From NCBI RefSeq assembly GCF_018327705.1, contig NZ_BNEM01000001.1, forward strand, positions 124,001 to 188,000: a stretch of DNA of 64,000 nt, written 5' to 3'. A program made the translations under genes and the position numbers. Position 1 is the first letter of the stretch; the number at the start of each line of letters is the position of its first letter. Source of the DNA: Catellatospora sp. TT07R-123 (lineage in GTDB: Bacteria > Actinomycetota > Actinomycetes > Mycobacteriales > Micromonosporaceae). The notes under the pieces were generated by a model. It had not been told where the DNA came from. It worked only from the letters and a program-made list of their open reading frames with translations, and ran no database searches. Positions 46,843 to 55,479 of this stretch are shown one piece after another.

Positions 46843-47649
46843 ATGGCCGTCGTGACCACCACCCGCCTGCCCGCCGCGCCGCCGCGCCGCGACGGGCGGC
46901 CGCGCCGCAGACCCGTGCTGCTGCTGCTCAACGCGGCATCCGTGACCGCCGGGGTGGCGGGCTGGTGGGCCCTGGCCGAGGCGGGCCTGCAACTGCCCAC
47001 CCCCGGTGCCGTGCTCGCGCAGGCGTGGACGATGCTGCGCGACGGCACCCTGGTCGACGACGCCGCCGCGAGCCTGGGCCGGGTGCTGGCCGGGTTCCTG
47101 CTCGGGTCGGCGGCCGCGGTCGTCGTCGGGTTCCTGATGGGCTGGTACACCGTGGCGCGCGGTCTGTTCGAGCCGTGGATCCAGTTCTTCCGCACCATCC
47201 CGCCGCTGGCGCTGCTGCCGCTGGTGCTGGTGCTGCTGGGCATCGACGAGACCCCGAAGGTGTTCGTCATCTTCCTGGCCGCGTTCCTGTCCTGCGTCAT
47301 CTCCACCTACCAGGGCGTGGTCGGGGTGGACCGGACGCTGCTGGCGGCGGCACGGGTGCTCGGCGCCGGGGACGCCACGATCTTCGCCCGGGTGGTGGTG
47401 CCCGCGTCGGCGCCCTACATCCTGGTCGGGATGCGGGTCGGGCTGGGTTCGGCCTGGGGCACCCTGGTCGCGGCCGAGCTGCTGGCCGCGCAGGAGGGCC
47501 TGGGCCACCGGATGCAGAGCGCGCAGCTCTACTACGACCTGCCGACCATCTTCGTCGGCATCGTCACGATCGGCGTGCTGGGCCTGGCCATGGACCGGCT
47601 GCTCCAGCTCGCCGGCGCCCACGTCACCCGCTGGCAGGAGACCCGATGA
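46843..47649 (+). CDS. ABC transporter permease, SsuC/TauC type
   Basis: A 268-aa inner membrane permease with about six TM helices and the EAA-type cytoplasmic loop ([20 protein letters not shown]). The N-terminal Pro/Arg-rich tail faces the cytoplasm. The family imports sulfonates, sulfate esters, nitrate or thiamine precursors. The start at 46843 has a weak RBS and is 31 bp after the ROK stop; the 3' end overlaps the ATPase gene by 4 bp (ATGA). Association with a sulfatase favours sulfate esters over nitrate or pyrimidines. Confidence 0.88.
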   Translation: MAVVTTTRLPAAPPRRDGRPRRRPVLLLLNAASVTAGVAGWWALAEAGLQLPTPGAVLAQAWTMLRDGTLVDDAAASLGRVLAGFLLGSAAAVVVGFLMGWYTVARGLFEPWIQFFRTIPPLALLPLVLVLLGIDETPKVFVIFLAAFLSCVISTYQGVVGVDRTLLAAARVLGAGDATIFARVVVPASAPYILVGMRVGLGSAWGTLVAAELLAAQEGLGHRMQSAQLYYDLPTIFVGIVTIGVLGLAMDRLLQLAGAHVTRWQETR

Positions 47650-48416
47650 CCGCCGCGACCGCCCCGAAGATCTCGGTACGCGAGGTCAGCCGCGCCTACC
47701 GCGTCGGGCGCGAGGACTTCGCCGCCCTGGCCGCGGTGGACCTCGACATCGCCGACGGCGAGTTCGTCACCGTGGTCGGCCCGTCCGGCTGCGGCAAGAG
47801 CACCCTGCTCAACATCCTCGCCGGACTCGACCACCCGACCGGGGGCACCGCCCTGGTCGACGGCGCGCCGGTCCGCGGCCCCGGCCCGGAACGCGGCGTC
47901 ATCTTCCAGCAGTACGCCCTGTTCCCGTGGCTGACCGTGCGCCGCAACGTCGAGTTCGGCCTGCGCACCGCCGGGGTCGGCAGCCGCGAGCGGCGTGAGC
48001 GGGCCGAGCACTTCATCCGCCTGGTCGGGCTGGAGCAGTTCGCCGACGCGCTGCCAAAGACGCTGTCCGGCGGCATGAAGCAGCGCTGCGCCATCGCGCG
48101 GGCGTACGCGGCGGACCCGTCGATCCTGCTGATGGACGAGCCGTTCGGGGCGCTGGACTCGCTGACCCGGGTCCGGTTGCAGGAGCAGCTGCTGGACACG
48201 TGGACCAGCGACCGGCGCACGGTCGTGTTCGTCACCCACGACGTCGACGAGGCGGTGTTCCTGGCCAACCGGGTCGTGGTGATGGCGGCCCGGCCGGGCC
48301 GGATCGTGCAGACCGTCGAGGTCGACCTGCCCTACCCCCGGACCGAGCAGATCAGGCTCAGTCCCGAGTTCGCCGTCCTGCGCAACCGCGTCTGGCAGGC
48401 CGTACACCACCAGTAG
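47646..48416 (+). CDS. ABC transporter ATPase, SsuB/TauB type
   Basis: A 256-aa ATPase powering the permease. Walker [11 protein letters not shown]-loop at FQQYALFPW, signature LSGGMKQR, Walker [13 protein letters not shown] and switch His in VTHDVDEA are all intact. It starts in a 4-bp overlap with the permease gene. It is close to nitrate/sulfonate-type ATPases (~250-260 aa). Confidence 0.92.
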   Translation: MTAATAPKISVREVSRAYRVGREDFAALAAVDLDIADGEFVTVVGPSGCGKSTLLNILAGLDHPTGGTALVDGAPVRGPGPERGVIFQQYALFPWLTVRRNVEFGLRTAGVGSRERRERAEHFIRLVGLEQFADALPKTLSGGMKQRCAIARAYAADPSILLMDEPFGALDSLTRVRLQEQLLDTWTSDRRTVVFVTHDVDEAVFLANRVVVMAARPGRIVQTVEVDLPYPRTEQIRLSPEFAVLRNRVWQAVHHQ

Positions 48417-48470
48417 CCGCAGCGTCGCGGCCGGCACCACTCATCGAAACTGACAAGAGGACGATTCACC

Positions 48471-49472
48471 ATGCCCATGAACAGGCGTTCCTTCGGTATC
48501 GCGGCGCTCGCCGCCTCGGTCGCGCTCGCCACGGCGGCCTGCGGCGGCGACGAGACCGGCGCCTACGGCGCCCCGCTGGCGAAGGTCAAGCTGGGTTACA
48601 TCGGGGACTACAACGGCGCGAGCCTGCTGGCCATCGCCAACGAGAAGGGGCTGTGGAAAGCCCACGGGCTGGAGGCGGACGCGAAGGTCTTCACCAACGG
48701 GCCGTTGCAGATCCAGGCGATCGGCACCGGCGACCTGGAGTTCGGGTACATCGGGCCGGGTGCGATGTGGCTGCCCGCCTCCGGCAAGGCCAAGGTGGTC
48801 GCGATCAACACGCTCGGCAACGCCGACCGGGTCATCGCCCAGCCCGGCATCACCTCGCTGGAGGGCCTGCGCGGCAAGACCGTCGGTGTGCCCGAGGGCA
48901 CCTCCGGCGACATGATCCTCACCCTGGCCCTGAAGAAGGCCGGGCTGACCAAGGCCGACGTCAAGATCGTGCCGATGGACGCGGCCACCATCGTGTCGGC
49001 GTTCTCCTCGAAGAAGATCGACGCGGCCGGGTTCTGGTACCCGGCCACGGCGGCCATCAAGAAGCAGGTGCCCGACCTGGTGGAACTCGCGAAGAACAGC
49101 GACTTCACCGACCAGGTGTCGTTCCCGACCGCGTTCGTGGCGGGCAACGACGTCGTGGCCAAGCAGCAGGACAAGACCAGCAAGGTGCTGGCGGTGCTGC
49201 GGGAGGCGATCACGTTCCGGATCGAGCACCCCGATCAGGCCGCCGAGTACACCGCGAAGCTGCTCAAGGTCAGCGTGGACCAGGTCAAGGCGGACGCGGC
49301 GAACTCGCAGGCGATCCCGCTGGCCGACCTGGACCGCTACACCGCCGACGGGACCATCGCCAAGTGGCTGACCGGCATGAACGAGTACTTCGTGGGCGCG
49401 GGCAAGCTGACCGGGGCGGTGGACCCGGCCACGTACTACACCGGTGACCTGTTCACGGCGGCCGGAAAGTGA
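48471..49472 (+). CDS. Substrate-binding lipoprotein of the sulfonate/sulfate-ester ABC transporter
   Basis: A 333-aa SsuA/TauA/NMT1-type binding protein with a lipobox signal (LAASVALATAACGG, Cys ~24). Two alpha/beta lobes: VKLGYIGDYNGASLLAIANE in lobe 1 and RGKTVGVPEGTSGDMILTLA in lobe 2. ATG 48471 follows AGAGGA. 54 bp after the ATPase stop; its own stop overlaps the GTG of the sulfatase gene (GTGA). This resembles the pseudomonad ats (sulfate-ester) operons, where uptake and arylsulfatase genes are linked. Confidence 0.9.
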   Translation: MPMNRRSFGIAALAASVALATAACGGDETGAYGAPLAKVKLGYIGDYNGASLLAIANEKGLWKAHGLEADAKVFTNGPLQIQAIGTGDLEFGYIGPGAMWLPASGKAKVVAINTLGNADRVIAQPGITSLEGLRGKTVGVPEGTSGDMILTLALKKAGLTKADVKIVPMDAATIVSAFSSKKIDAAGFWYPATAAIKKQVPDLVELAKNSDFTDQVSFPTAFVAGNDVVAKQQDKTSKVLAVLREAITFRIEHPDQAAEYTAKLLKVSVDQVKADAANSQAIPLADLDRYTADGTIAKWLTGMNEYFVGAGKLTGAVDPATYYTGDLFTAAGK

Positions 49473-50980
49473 CGCAACGCCGCAACATCCTGTTCCTGAT
49501 GACCGACCAGCACCGCGTCGACACGCTGGGCGCGTACGGCAGCCGGCTCGCGGGCACCCCGGTGCTCGACGAGCTGGCCCGTACGGGCACCCGGTTCGAC
49601 CGCTGGTACACCCCGACGGCGATCTGCGCCCCGGCGCGCGCGAGCCTGCTCACCGGGCAGGCGCCGTTCCGGCACAAGCTGCTGGCCAACCACGAGCGCA
49701 ACGTGGGCTACCAGGAGGATCTGCCCGCCGACCAGTTCACCTTCTCCCAGGCCCTGCGCGAGCACGGCTACCAGGTGGGGCTGGTCGGCAAGTGGCACGT
49801 GGGCCACCACCGGCGGGCCGCCGACTACGGCTTCGACGGACCGGACCTGCCGGGCTGGCACAATCCGGTGGACCATCCGGACTACCTGGCGTTCCTGGCC
49901 GAGCGCGGACTGCCGCCGTACGCCATCAGCGACCACGTGCGCGGCACGCTGCCCAACGGCGGGCCGGGCAACCTGCTGGCCGCGCGGCTGCACCAGCCGG
50001 TCGAGGCGACGTTCGAGCACTACCTGGCCACCCGCGCCATCGAGCAGCTGGAACGCTACGCCGCCGGGGAGAGCCCGTTCTTCCTCCAGGTGAACTTCTT
50101 CGGCCCGCACCTGCCGTACATCCTGCCCGACGAGTACTTCGACCTGGTCGATCCGGCCGAGGTGGAGCTGCCGCGCTCGATCGCGGAGACGTTCGCGGGC
50201 AAGCCGCCGGTGCAGCGGAACTACAGCGCGCACTGGACGTTCGACACGATGCCGATCGAGACCACGCGCAAGCTGATCGCCGTCTACCACGGGTACGTCG
50301 CGATGATCGACGCCGAGATCGGGCGGATCACCGCGGCGGTCGACCGGCTCGGGCTGCGCGAGGACACCGCCGTGTTCTTCACCTGCGACCACGGCGAATT
50401 CACCGGAGCGCACCGGCTGCACGACAAGGGCCCAGCGATGTACGAGGACATCTACCGCACCCCCGGCCTGCTGCGGGTGCCCGGCGCACCGGCGGGGGTG
50501 GTGCGCTCGGAGTTCGTCAGCCTGCTCGACTGCACCGCGACGATCCTGGACCTCGCCGGGATCGACCCGGCGGCCGCCGTCGACTCGCGCAGCCTGCTGC
50601 CGCTGACCGGGGGCGGGCCGGTGGCGTGGCAGGAGGACGTCGTGTGCGAGTTCCACGGCCACCATTTCCCGTATCCGCAGCGCATGCTGCGCACCGACCG
50701 GTACAAGCTGGTGATCAATCCGGACTCGGTCAATGAACTGTACGACCTGCACACCGACCCGGACGAGCTACTGAACCTGTACCCGCTGCCGGAGCTGGCC
50801 GAGGTCCGCGCGGCGCTGACCCGGCGGCTGTACCGCCTGCTGGTCGACCGGGGCGACAACTTCTACCACTGGATGACCTCGATGTACGACGTCGGCGACG
50901 TGACCCACGACCCGACCCTGAGCGGGCTCGACGACGCCAGCTACCGCACGGTCGGCTCCCCGGGGACGCCGCTGCCGTAG
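49469..50980 (+). CDS. Cytoplasmic sulfatase of the ABC operon
   Basis: A 503-aa type I sulfatase with no signal peptide, so it should act on imported substrate. Motifs: RRNILFLMTDQHR (metal Asp), CAPARASLLTG with formylglycine Cys53, VGLVGKWHVG, FTCDHGEFTG. GTG 49469 overlaps the stop of the binding-protein gene, coupling uptake to cleavage. The family includes choline sulfatases and arylsulfatases; the fold is similar to choline sulfatase, but the substrate cannot be fixed. The transporter plus a cytoplasmic sulfatase suggests sulfur scavenging from small sulfate esters. A bidirectional hairpin follows. Confidence 0.92.
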   Translation: MTQRRNILFLMTDQHRVDTLGAYGSRLAGTPVLDELARTGTRFDRWYTPTAICAPARASLLTGQAPFRHKLLANHERNVGYQEDLPADQFTFSQALREHGYQVGLVGKWHVGHHRRAADYGFDGPDLPGWHNPVDHPDYLAFLAERGLPPYAISDHVRGTLPNGGPGNLLAARLHQPVEATFEHYLATRAIEQLERYAAGESPFFLQVNFFGPHLPYILPDEYFDLVDPAEVELPRSIAETFAGKPPVQRNYSAHWTFDTMPIETTRKLIAVYHGYVAMIDAEIGRITAAVDRLGLREDTAVFFTCDHGEFTGAHRLHDKGPAMYEDIYRTPGLLRVPGAPAGVVRSEFVSLLDCTATILDLAGIDPAAAVDSRSLLPLTGGGPVAWQEDVVCEFHGHHFPYPQRMLRTDRYKLVINPDSVNELYDLHTDPDELLNLYPLPELAEVRAALTRRLYRLLVDRGDNFYHWMTSMYDVGDVTHDPTLSGLDDASYRTVGSPGTPLP

Positions 50981-50990
50981 GACGCGGGCA

Positions 50991-51028
50991 CCCGCCCGGT
51001 GCCCGCAGACGGGCCGGCACCGGGCGGG
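50991..51028. terminator. Bidirectional hairpin between sulfatase and lanthipeptide operons
   Basis: Perfect 13-bp arms CCCGCCCGGTGCC (50991-51003) and GGCACCGGGCGGG (51016-51028) with a 12-nt loop, between convergent genes. Confidence 0.8.
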
Positions 51029-51037
51029 CGGTCACCG

Positions 51038-52357
51038 TCAGGCCGTCTCCAGGACCGGCTCGGGCTGCCCGGGCTGCTCGGGGCGCGGGGCGGCGGTGGA
51101 GAGGAACAGGCGCCGGGCCGCCCGCAGCGCCGGGGGCAGCGACAGCGCGACCGCCCCCAGCGCGACGAGGTCGACCAGCCAGATCGCGGGCCGCACCCCG
51201 ATCCAGTCGCCCAGGACGCCGCCGCCCAGCGCCCCGCCCAGGCCCGCCGCCGCGGCGAAGACCTGGAGCGTGGCCATGGTGCTGCCGAGCCGGTGCTCCG
51301 GCACGTCGCCGACGATGACCGGGCTGAGCGCGACGTTGGCGATGGCGGCGAAGAAGATCGGCAGGCCGACGCCCAGCGCCGCGCAGCCGACGGCCGCCGC
51401 CAGCGGCCCGCCGGTGAGCGGCAGCAGCAGGGCCGAGCCGAGACTGGCCGCGAATCCCAGCAGCGTGATCGCGCGCGGATCGCGGCCGGGGCGCAGGATC
51501 CGGCCGGACAGCGCCGAGCCGGCCAGCCCGAGCAGCCCGGACACGGCGAAGATCACGCCGTACGCCTCGGTGGGGATGTGCGCGGTGCGCAGCAGGAACG
51601 GGGCGGTGAGGGCGGCCACCGCCGCCGACGCCACGACCGGGGCGATGATGAAGACCAGCAGCGCCCGGTGGAACGGGTCGTCGAGGAAGAACCGGGTGCC
51701 GGCGGCCATGCTGCGCCACAGGCTCTCGCGCCGGTCGGCGGACTGGCGCGGGATCGGGCGCACCGGTGCCATGGTCAGCAGCGCGACCAGGCTGAGCAGG
51801 TAGCTCACGGCGTCGATGCTCAGCGCGGCGGCGGCACCGAAGGCGACGATGGCCGGTCCGGCCAGCAGCCGCCCGATGAAGCCCGCGCCGTACTGTCCGG
51901 CCTGGATCCGGGCCCGGACCGGGCCGATCGCGTCGGTGTCGACGAGCTGGCGCAGGTGGATGAAGTAGACCACGCCCGACACGATCGTCACGGTGCCCTG
52001 GACCAGGCTCAGCGCGATCAGCGTGCCGACGGAGGCGAGGTCGTTGGCGACGCTGAGCGCGACGGCGGCCACCGCGGCGGCGCTCACCGTGTCGAGGACG
52101 ACCAGGACCCGGCGGGGGGCCGCGACCCGGTCGGCCAGCGCGCCCGCGGGCAGGCCGAGCAGCAGGGTCGGCAGGATCGCCGCCGCGCTGATCAGGCCGA
52201 CCTGGCCCGGGGTGGCGCCCAGGTGGACGACCGCGATCACCGGCATGGCGATGGAGGTGAAGACCGAGCCGAACGCCGACGTGGTCTGGGCCCACCAGTA
52301 GCGGGTGATGTCCCGGGCGCCGCCGGTCGCGGCGGGCGCCATGGTCTGCGCGCTCAT
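51038..52357 (-). CDS. MFS exporter of the class III lanthipeptide operon
   Basis: A 439-aa, 12-TM major facilitator of the MFS_3 (EntS-like) type: TM bundle from RYWWAQTTSAFGSVFTSIAM, a central cytoplasmic loop near RQSADRRESLW, and a soluble C-terminal tail. A 42-codon upstream frame extension lies inside the LanKC gene; ATG 52357 forms ATGA with the LanKC stop, so the two are translationally coupled. This makes it the likely exporter of the lanthipeptide. Class III clusters more often have ABC exporters. It is the same broad type as the transporter fused to the NRPS 40 kb away. Confidence 0.87.
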   Translation of the reverse strand: MSAQTMAPAATGGARDITRYWWAQTTSAFGSVFTSIAMPVIAVVHLGATPGQVGLISAAAILPTLLLGLPAGALADRVAAPRRVLVVLDTVSAAAVAAVALSVANDLASVGTLIALSLVQGTVTIVSGVVYFIHLRQLVDTDAIGPVRARIQAGQYGAGFIGRLLAGPAIVAFGAAAALSIDAVSYLLSLVALLTMAPVRPIPRQSADRRESLWRSMAAGTRFFLDDPFHRALLVFIIAPVVASAAVAALTAPFLLRTAHIPTEAYGVIFAVSGLLGLAGSALSGRILRPGRDPRAITLLGFAASLGSALLLPLTGGPLAAAVGCAALGVGLPIFFAAIANVALSPVIVGDVPEHRLGSTMATLQVFAAAAGLGGALGGGVLGDWIGVRPAIWLVDLVALGAVALSLPPALRAARRLFLSTAAPRPEQPGQPEPVLETA

Positions 52358-54975
52358 CGCGCCACCTCCAGAAGCGGTTCGGCGGTGCGGGGCACGGCCA
52401 GGGGTTCCACGGCGAACAGGCCGTCGGGTCTCGGGTCGAGGACCTGGCTCAGCCCGAACAGGACCCCGGCCGAGCCGCTCCACAGCTCGGCGCTGAACCG
52501 CAGCTGCGGGTCGCCCAGGAAGCGCACCCCGGTCTCGTGCGGGATCGCGTGCTTGAACAGGGCGCGAGCGGCCCGGACGGCGTCGCGGCGGGCGGGCTCG
52601 CCGCCGGTGCGGCGGGCGTGGTCGGCCAGCGCGAAGGCGAGTCCGGCCATGCCCTGGTACAGGCCGGGCAGCACGGTGAAGGTGACTCGTACGGCGGCCA
52701 GCAGCCGGGGCAGCGCCTCGGCCAGCCGCTCGTCGTCGGCGGCGGCGAGGCAGCGGGTCGTGGTGTACAGCATCCCGGCCGAGCCGCTGTACAGGTAGGT
52801 CATGGCGCGGCGGTTGGCCCGCGAGATCGGGAACAGCAGCCCGGCCGCGTCCGGGTCGCTGGCTCGGTCGAGTTCGGCGTGCAGCAGGCGTACCGCCCGG
52901 CGTACCAGGACCGGGTCGTCTGTGGCCGTCCCGACCTGCTGGAGCATGAGGGCGACGCCGCAGCGGCCGTGCAGCAGCCCGGTCGCGTCGTCGGCGCCGA
53001 GCCGGGCGGTGAGCTCATCGTCGGGCGGCAGCGCCGCGGCGAGTTCGGCGGCGCGGCGCAGGTGCCGGTCGTCGCCGGAGTGCCGGTGCAGCGCGAGATG
53101 GGCCAGCGCCACGCCCGCGGTGCCGCCGGCCAGGGTGGCGCACTCGGTGGTCAGCCGGTGCCGGTCGGCGGCGTCCAGCAGGGTGCGGGCCTCGTCCAGC
53201 AGGCCGCAGTCGGCCAGCACGCGGGCGACTCCGGCGGAGCCGGCGTGCAGGCCGGGGGCGAGGTCCGGGGCGGCGGCCAGCGCGTCGGCGCGCAGCCGGT
53301 CGAGCAGGCCGTCCGGCAGCGCGACCCCGCTCTGGCGCAGCGCGTGCACGACCCCGGCAGTGCCGTAGGCGACGCAGACCGTGTTGCTCTGGAAGCCCTC
53401 CACGATGGTGGGGAAGATCCGTTTCGGATGGTCGAGGTCGGCCATCGCGAGCAGGGCGGCGGCGGTGCGGTCGCGCAGGTCGCGCAGGTGCCGCAGCGGG
53501 TCGGCGGCCACCTCGGCCGGGCCGGGCAGCGCCGGGGCCGGGCTGGGCTCGTGGTAACGCAGGACCCGCGACCACAGCGCAGCCGGGACCGGGGCCAGCT
53601 CGCTCAGCTCGTGGTGCAGGTGGGTGAGCGCGTCCGGGTTGAGCTGGACCACCGGGTGCAGCGGGCCGACCAGCAGCTGGGCCAGGCCCGCGAGGCCGTA
53701 GTGGTCGTGGACGGCCGGGTCGTCGCCGACCAGCCGGTCCGGCGGCATGTATCCGGGCGTCCCCGCCTTGCGGAACGGGGTGCCGAGCCGGTGCGCGGCG
53801 CCGAAGTCGACCAGCCGGACCGTGTCGTCGGGTCCGACCAGGACGTTGCCGGGGCTGACGTCGACGAACAGGTAACCGGCGGCGTGCAGCCGCGCGACCG
53901 CCTGCTCGATGCGGCTCAGCAGCTCCTCGCACCGCCGGTAGTAGGCGGCGAACCGGTCCGGGGTGGCGCCGACGACCAGCACCGGGTGGTTGAGAGCCAG
54001 CCAGCGCCACAGCGGGTCGCCGTCGATCCGCTCGACGACCAGGAACTCGTGCTCCCACTTGCGCAGGTATTCGATCGGCTCGGGAGCCAGGCCGGGCGCG
54101 GTCTCGTGCAGCCTGGTGAGGGTCTCCCACTCCTCACGCAGCTGCTCGGTCCCGGTCGCGTCGTCCTCGCGCAGGCCGATGTGGGACCGGCCCTCCTTGA
54201 TGAACACCGGCCGGCCGGTGCTGCTGTCGCGCCCGAGATAGGTGCCCCCGGCACTGCTGAAACGCACCGCGGACTCGATCGTGTACGGACCGACCGACCG
54301 GGTCGCGCGCCCCGGAGCGGGGGCGGCGGTCGCGGGGGCGGCGGTCGCGGCAGGGGCGGGGCGGAACGGATCGGTCACGCCGTCGGGCAGGTGGAACGAG
54401 ACGCCCCGGCGGTCCGGGACCGGCTCTCCCCTGCCGTCGCGGACCAGCGCCTGGCGGGTGCCGTCGGGCTGGAGCCGGAAGAGCGGCTTGTAGGAGCCGT
54501 AGCGGTAGTGCACGGTGCGCGAGTCGCCGAACCGCCGGTCGGTGAGGATGTACGGCCCGGCCTCGTCGGCGAGGTCGGCGCGCAGCCGGTTCATCAGCCG
54601 CTCGGCCGCCGCGACGGTGGCGGGGTACGCGGCGATGAACTTGCCCGCCTGCGGGCGGGGCGCGAACTTCTGGTGCGTCCACCAGTAGAACAGCCGGGCG
54701 GACAGGTGCTTGAACGCGACGTCCTGGTCGAAGCACGCGGCGGCCACGACGTCGAGGACCTCGTCGAGCCGCTCGGCGCGGGCCGACACGTGGACCTTCC
54801 AGCCCTCGTCGACGCCGTCGAGCTGGCCGGGCCGGTGCCACATCCGCCACACGCCCTCGCGTACGCCGCACCAGGCCGCGGGAACCCCGTGCGGCGCCAG
54901 CTCGCCCGTCTCGACCGCCGCGGTCTCCAGGGGGGCGAAGAACTCGCGGCTGGCGACCGTGAAATCGATGGTCAT
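52354..54975 (-). CDS. lanKC: Class III lanthipeptide synthetase LanKC
   Basis: An 873-aa trifunctional synthetase that phosphorylates Ser/Thr of the precursor, eliminates phosphate and forms labionin/lanthionine. N-terminal lyase-like domain ~1-200; an Ala/Pro-rich linker 204-226; Ser/Thr kinase-like domain ~228-500 with Lys260 (VFIKEG), Asp372/Asn377 (VDVSPGNVLV) and Asp390 (VDFGAA); C-terminal LanC-like toroid ~520-870 with repeats such as LYSGSAGMLY and LWSGSAGVLFGL but no Cys-His-Cys zinc ligands, which separates class III from class IV. It lies 101 bp after the precursor gene, past a hairpin, and its stop is coupled to the MFS start. Catalysis of labionin is predicted from the precursor motif. 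Confidence 0.95.
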   Translation of the reverse strand: MTIDFTVASREFFAPLETAAVETGELAPHGVPAAWCGVREGVWRMWHRPGQLDGVDEGWKVHVSARAERLDEVLDVVAAACFDQDVAFKHLSARLFYWWTHQKFAPRPQAGKFIAAYPATVAAAERLMNRLRADLADEAGPYILTDRRFGDSRTVHYRYGSYKPLFRLQPDGTRQALVRDGRGEPVPDRRGVSFHLPDGVTDPFRPAPAATAAPATAAPAPGRATRSVGPYTIESAVRFSSAGGTYLGRDSSTGRPVFIKEGRSHIGLREDDATGTEQLREEWETLTRLHETAPGLAPEPIEYLRKWEHEFLVVERIDGDPLWRWLALNHPVLVVGATPDRFAAYYRRCEELLSRIEQAVARLHAAGYLFVDVSPGNVLVGPDDTVRLVDFGAAHRLGTPFRKAGTPGYMPPDRLVGDDPAVHDHYGLAGLAQLLVGPLHPVVQLNPDALTHLHHELSELAPVPAALWSRVLRYHEPSPAPALPGPAEVAADPLRHLRDLRDRTAAALLAMADLDHPKRIFPTIVEGFQSNTVCVAYGTAGVVHALRQSGVALPDGLLDRLRADALAAAPDLAPGLHAGSAGVARVLADCGLLDEARTLLDAADRHRLTTECATLAGGTAGVALAHLALHRHSGDDRHLRRAAELAAALPPDDELTARLGADDATGLLHGRCGVALMLQQVGTATDDPVLVRRAVRLLHAELDRASDPDAAGLLFPISRANRRAMTYLYSGSAGMLYTTTRCLAAADDERLAEALPRLLAAVRVTFTVLPGLYQGMAGLAFALADHARRTGGEPARRDAVRAARALFKHAIPHETGVRFLGDPQLRFSAELWSGSAGVLFGLSQVLDPRPDGLFAVEPLAVPRTAEPLLEVAR

Positions 54976-55026
54976 GGTGTCTCTCCCAACCCGTGCCCGC
55001 GGTGTGCCGACGGTGTAGAGGCGCTA

Positions 55027-55051
55027 GGCCCGGTCGCGATGCGGCCGGGCC
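55027..55051 (-). terminator. Attenuator-like hairpin between precursor and synthetase genes
   Basis: GGCCCGG (55027-55033) and CCGGGCC (55045-55051) with inner CGC/GCG and a GAT loop, placed between the lanA stop and the lanKC start. Partial terminators in this position let lantibiotic operons make more precursor than enzyme. No U-tract. Confidence 0.6.
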
Positions 55052-55076
55052 CAGCTGCGCTTCGGGATGCTGCGGT

Positions 55077-55217
55077 CTAGTCGGCGGCCATGCAGACGGC
55101 GAGGCTGACCGTGCTGATGTGGCCCTGGACCTCGTCGTCGCCCTCGACACCGGGGGTCTCCTGCAGCGCCGCGACTTCCTCGGGCTGCTCGCCGGGGGTC
55201 AGTTCGATGTTGGTCAT
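55077..55217 (-). CDS. lanA: Class III lanthipeptide precursor LanA
   Basis: A 46-aa peptide too short for most gene finders. The acidic leader starts MTNIELTPGEQPEEVAALQ, with the L-Q feature typical of class III leaders. The C-terminal core is ISTVSLAVCMAAD: Ser35-x2-Ser38-x3-Cys42 is exactly the labionin pattern Ser-x2-Ser-x(2-5)-Cys made by LanKC enzymes. The Cys is the only one in the peptide. ATG 55217 follows AGGAGA at good spacing. It lies just upstream of lanKC on the same strand. It contains the block DEVQGH just before the core, similar to DVEGH of the precursor-like peptide in the divergent operon. Leader cut site unknown, possibly after or near GH. Confidence 0.88.
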   Translation of the reverse strand: MTNIELTPGEQPEEVAALQETPGVEGDDEVQGHISTVSLAVCMAAD

Positions 55218-55243
55218 CGAGATCTCCTGTTCTGCGTTCGGCA

Positions 55244-55314
55244 GCAGATCTGCCGGGGTGAGGCGAACCTAGGCGGGGCCGATCCGGAGACGGTTGGACG
55301 CGGGTATGCCCGCG
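55244..55314 (-). promoter_or_regulatory. Divergent RiPP intergenic region with palindromes
   Basis: Upstream of lanA are GCAGATCTGC (55244-55253, perfect palindrome) and CGCGGG-TATG-CCCGCG (55299-55314). On the minus strand TAGGTT (~55266-55271) may be a -10. The same 262-bp region must hold the plus-strand promoter of the subtilase operon, which I could not locate. One regulator may control both loci. Confidence 0.35.
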
Positions 55315-55479
55315 GTATGTGCGCTGGTCGATGCCTCGGCGCCGGTTCCGCCCGGTGCGCCGGCAGGCGCGCGGGCTGGGGCCATACCCGGATCGAAGCG
55401 GTCTTTGCGCAGAACCGAACCGCACCCGGCCAGTCTCGCCGCAGGGCGTGGGTGGACCCACCCCGGAATGGACTGACCG

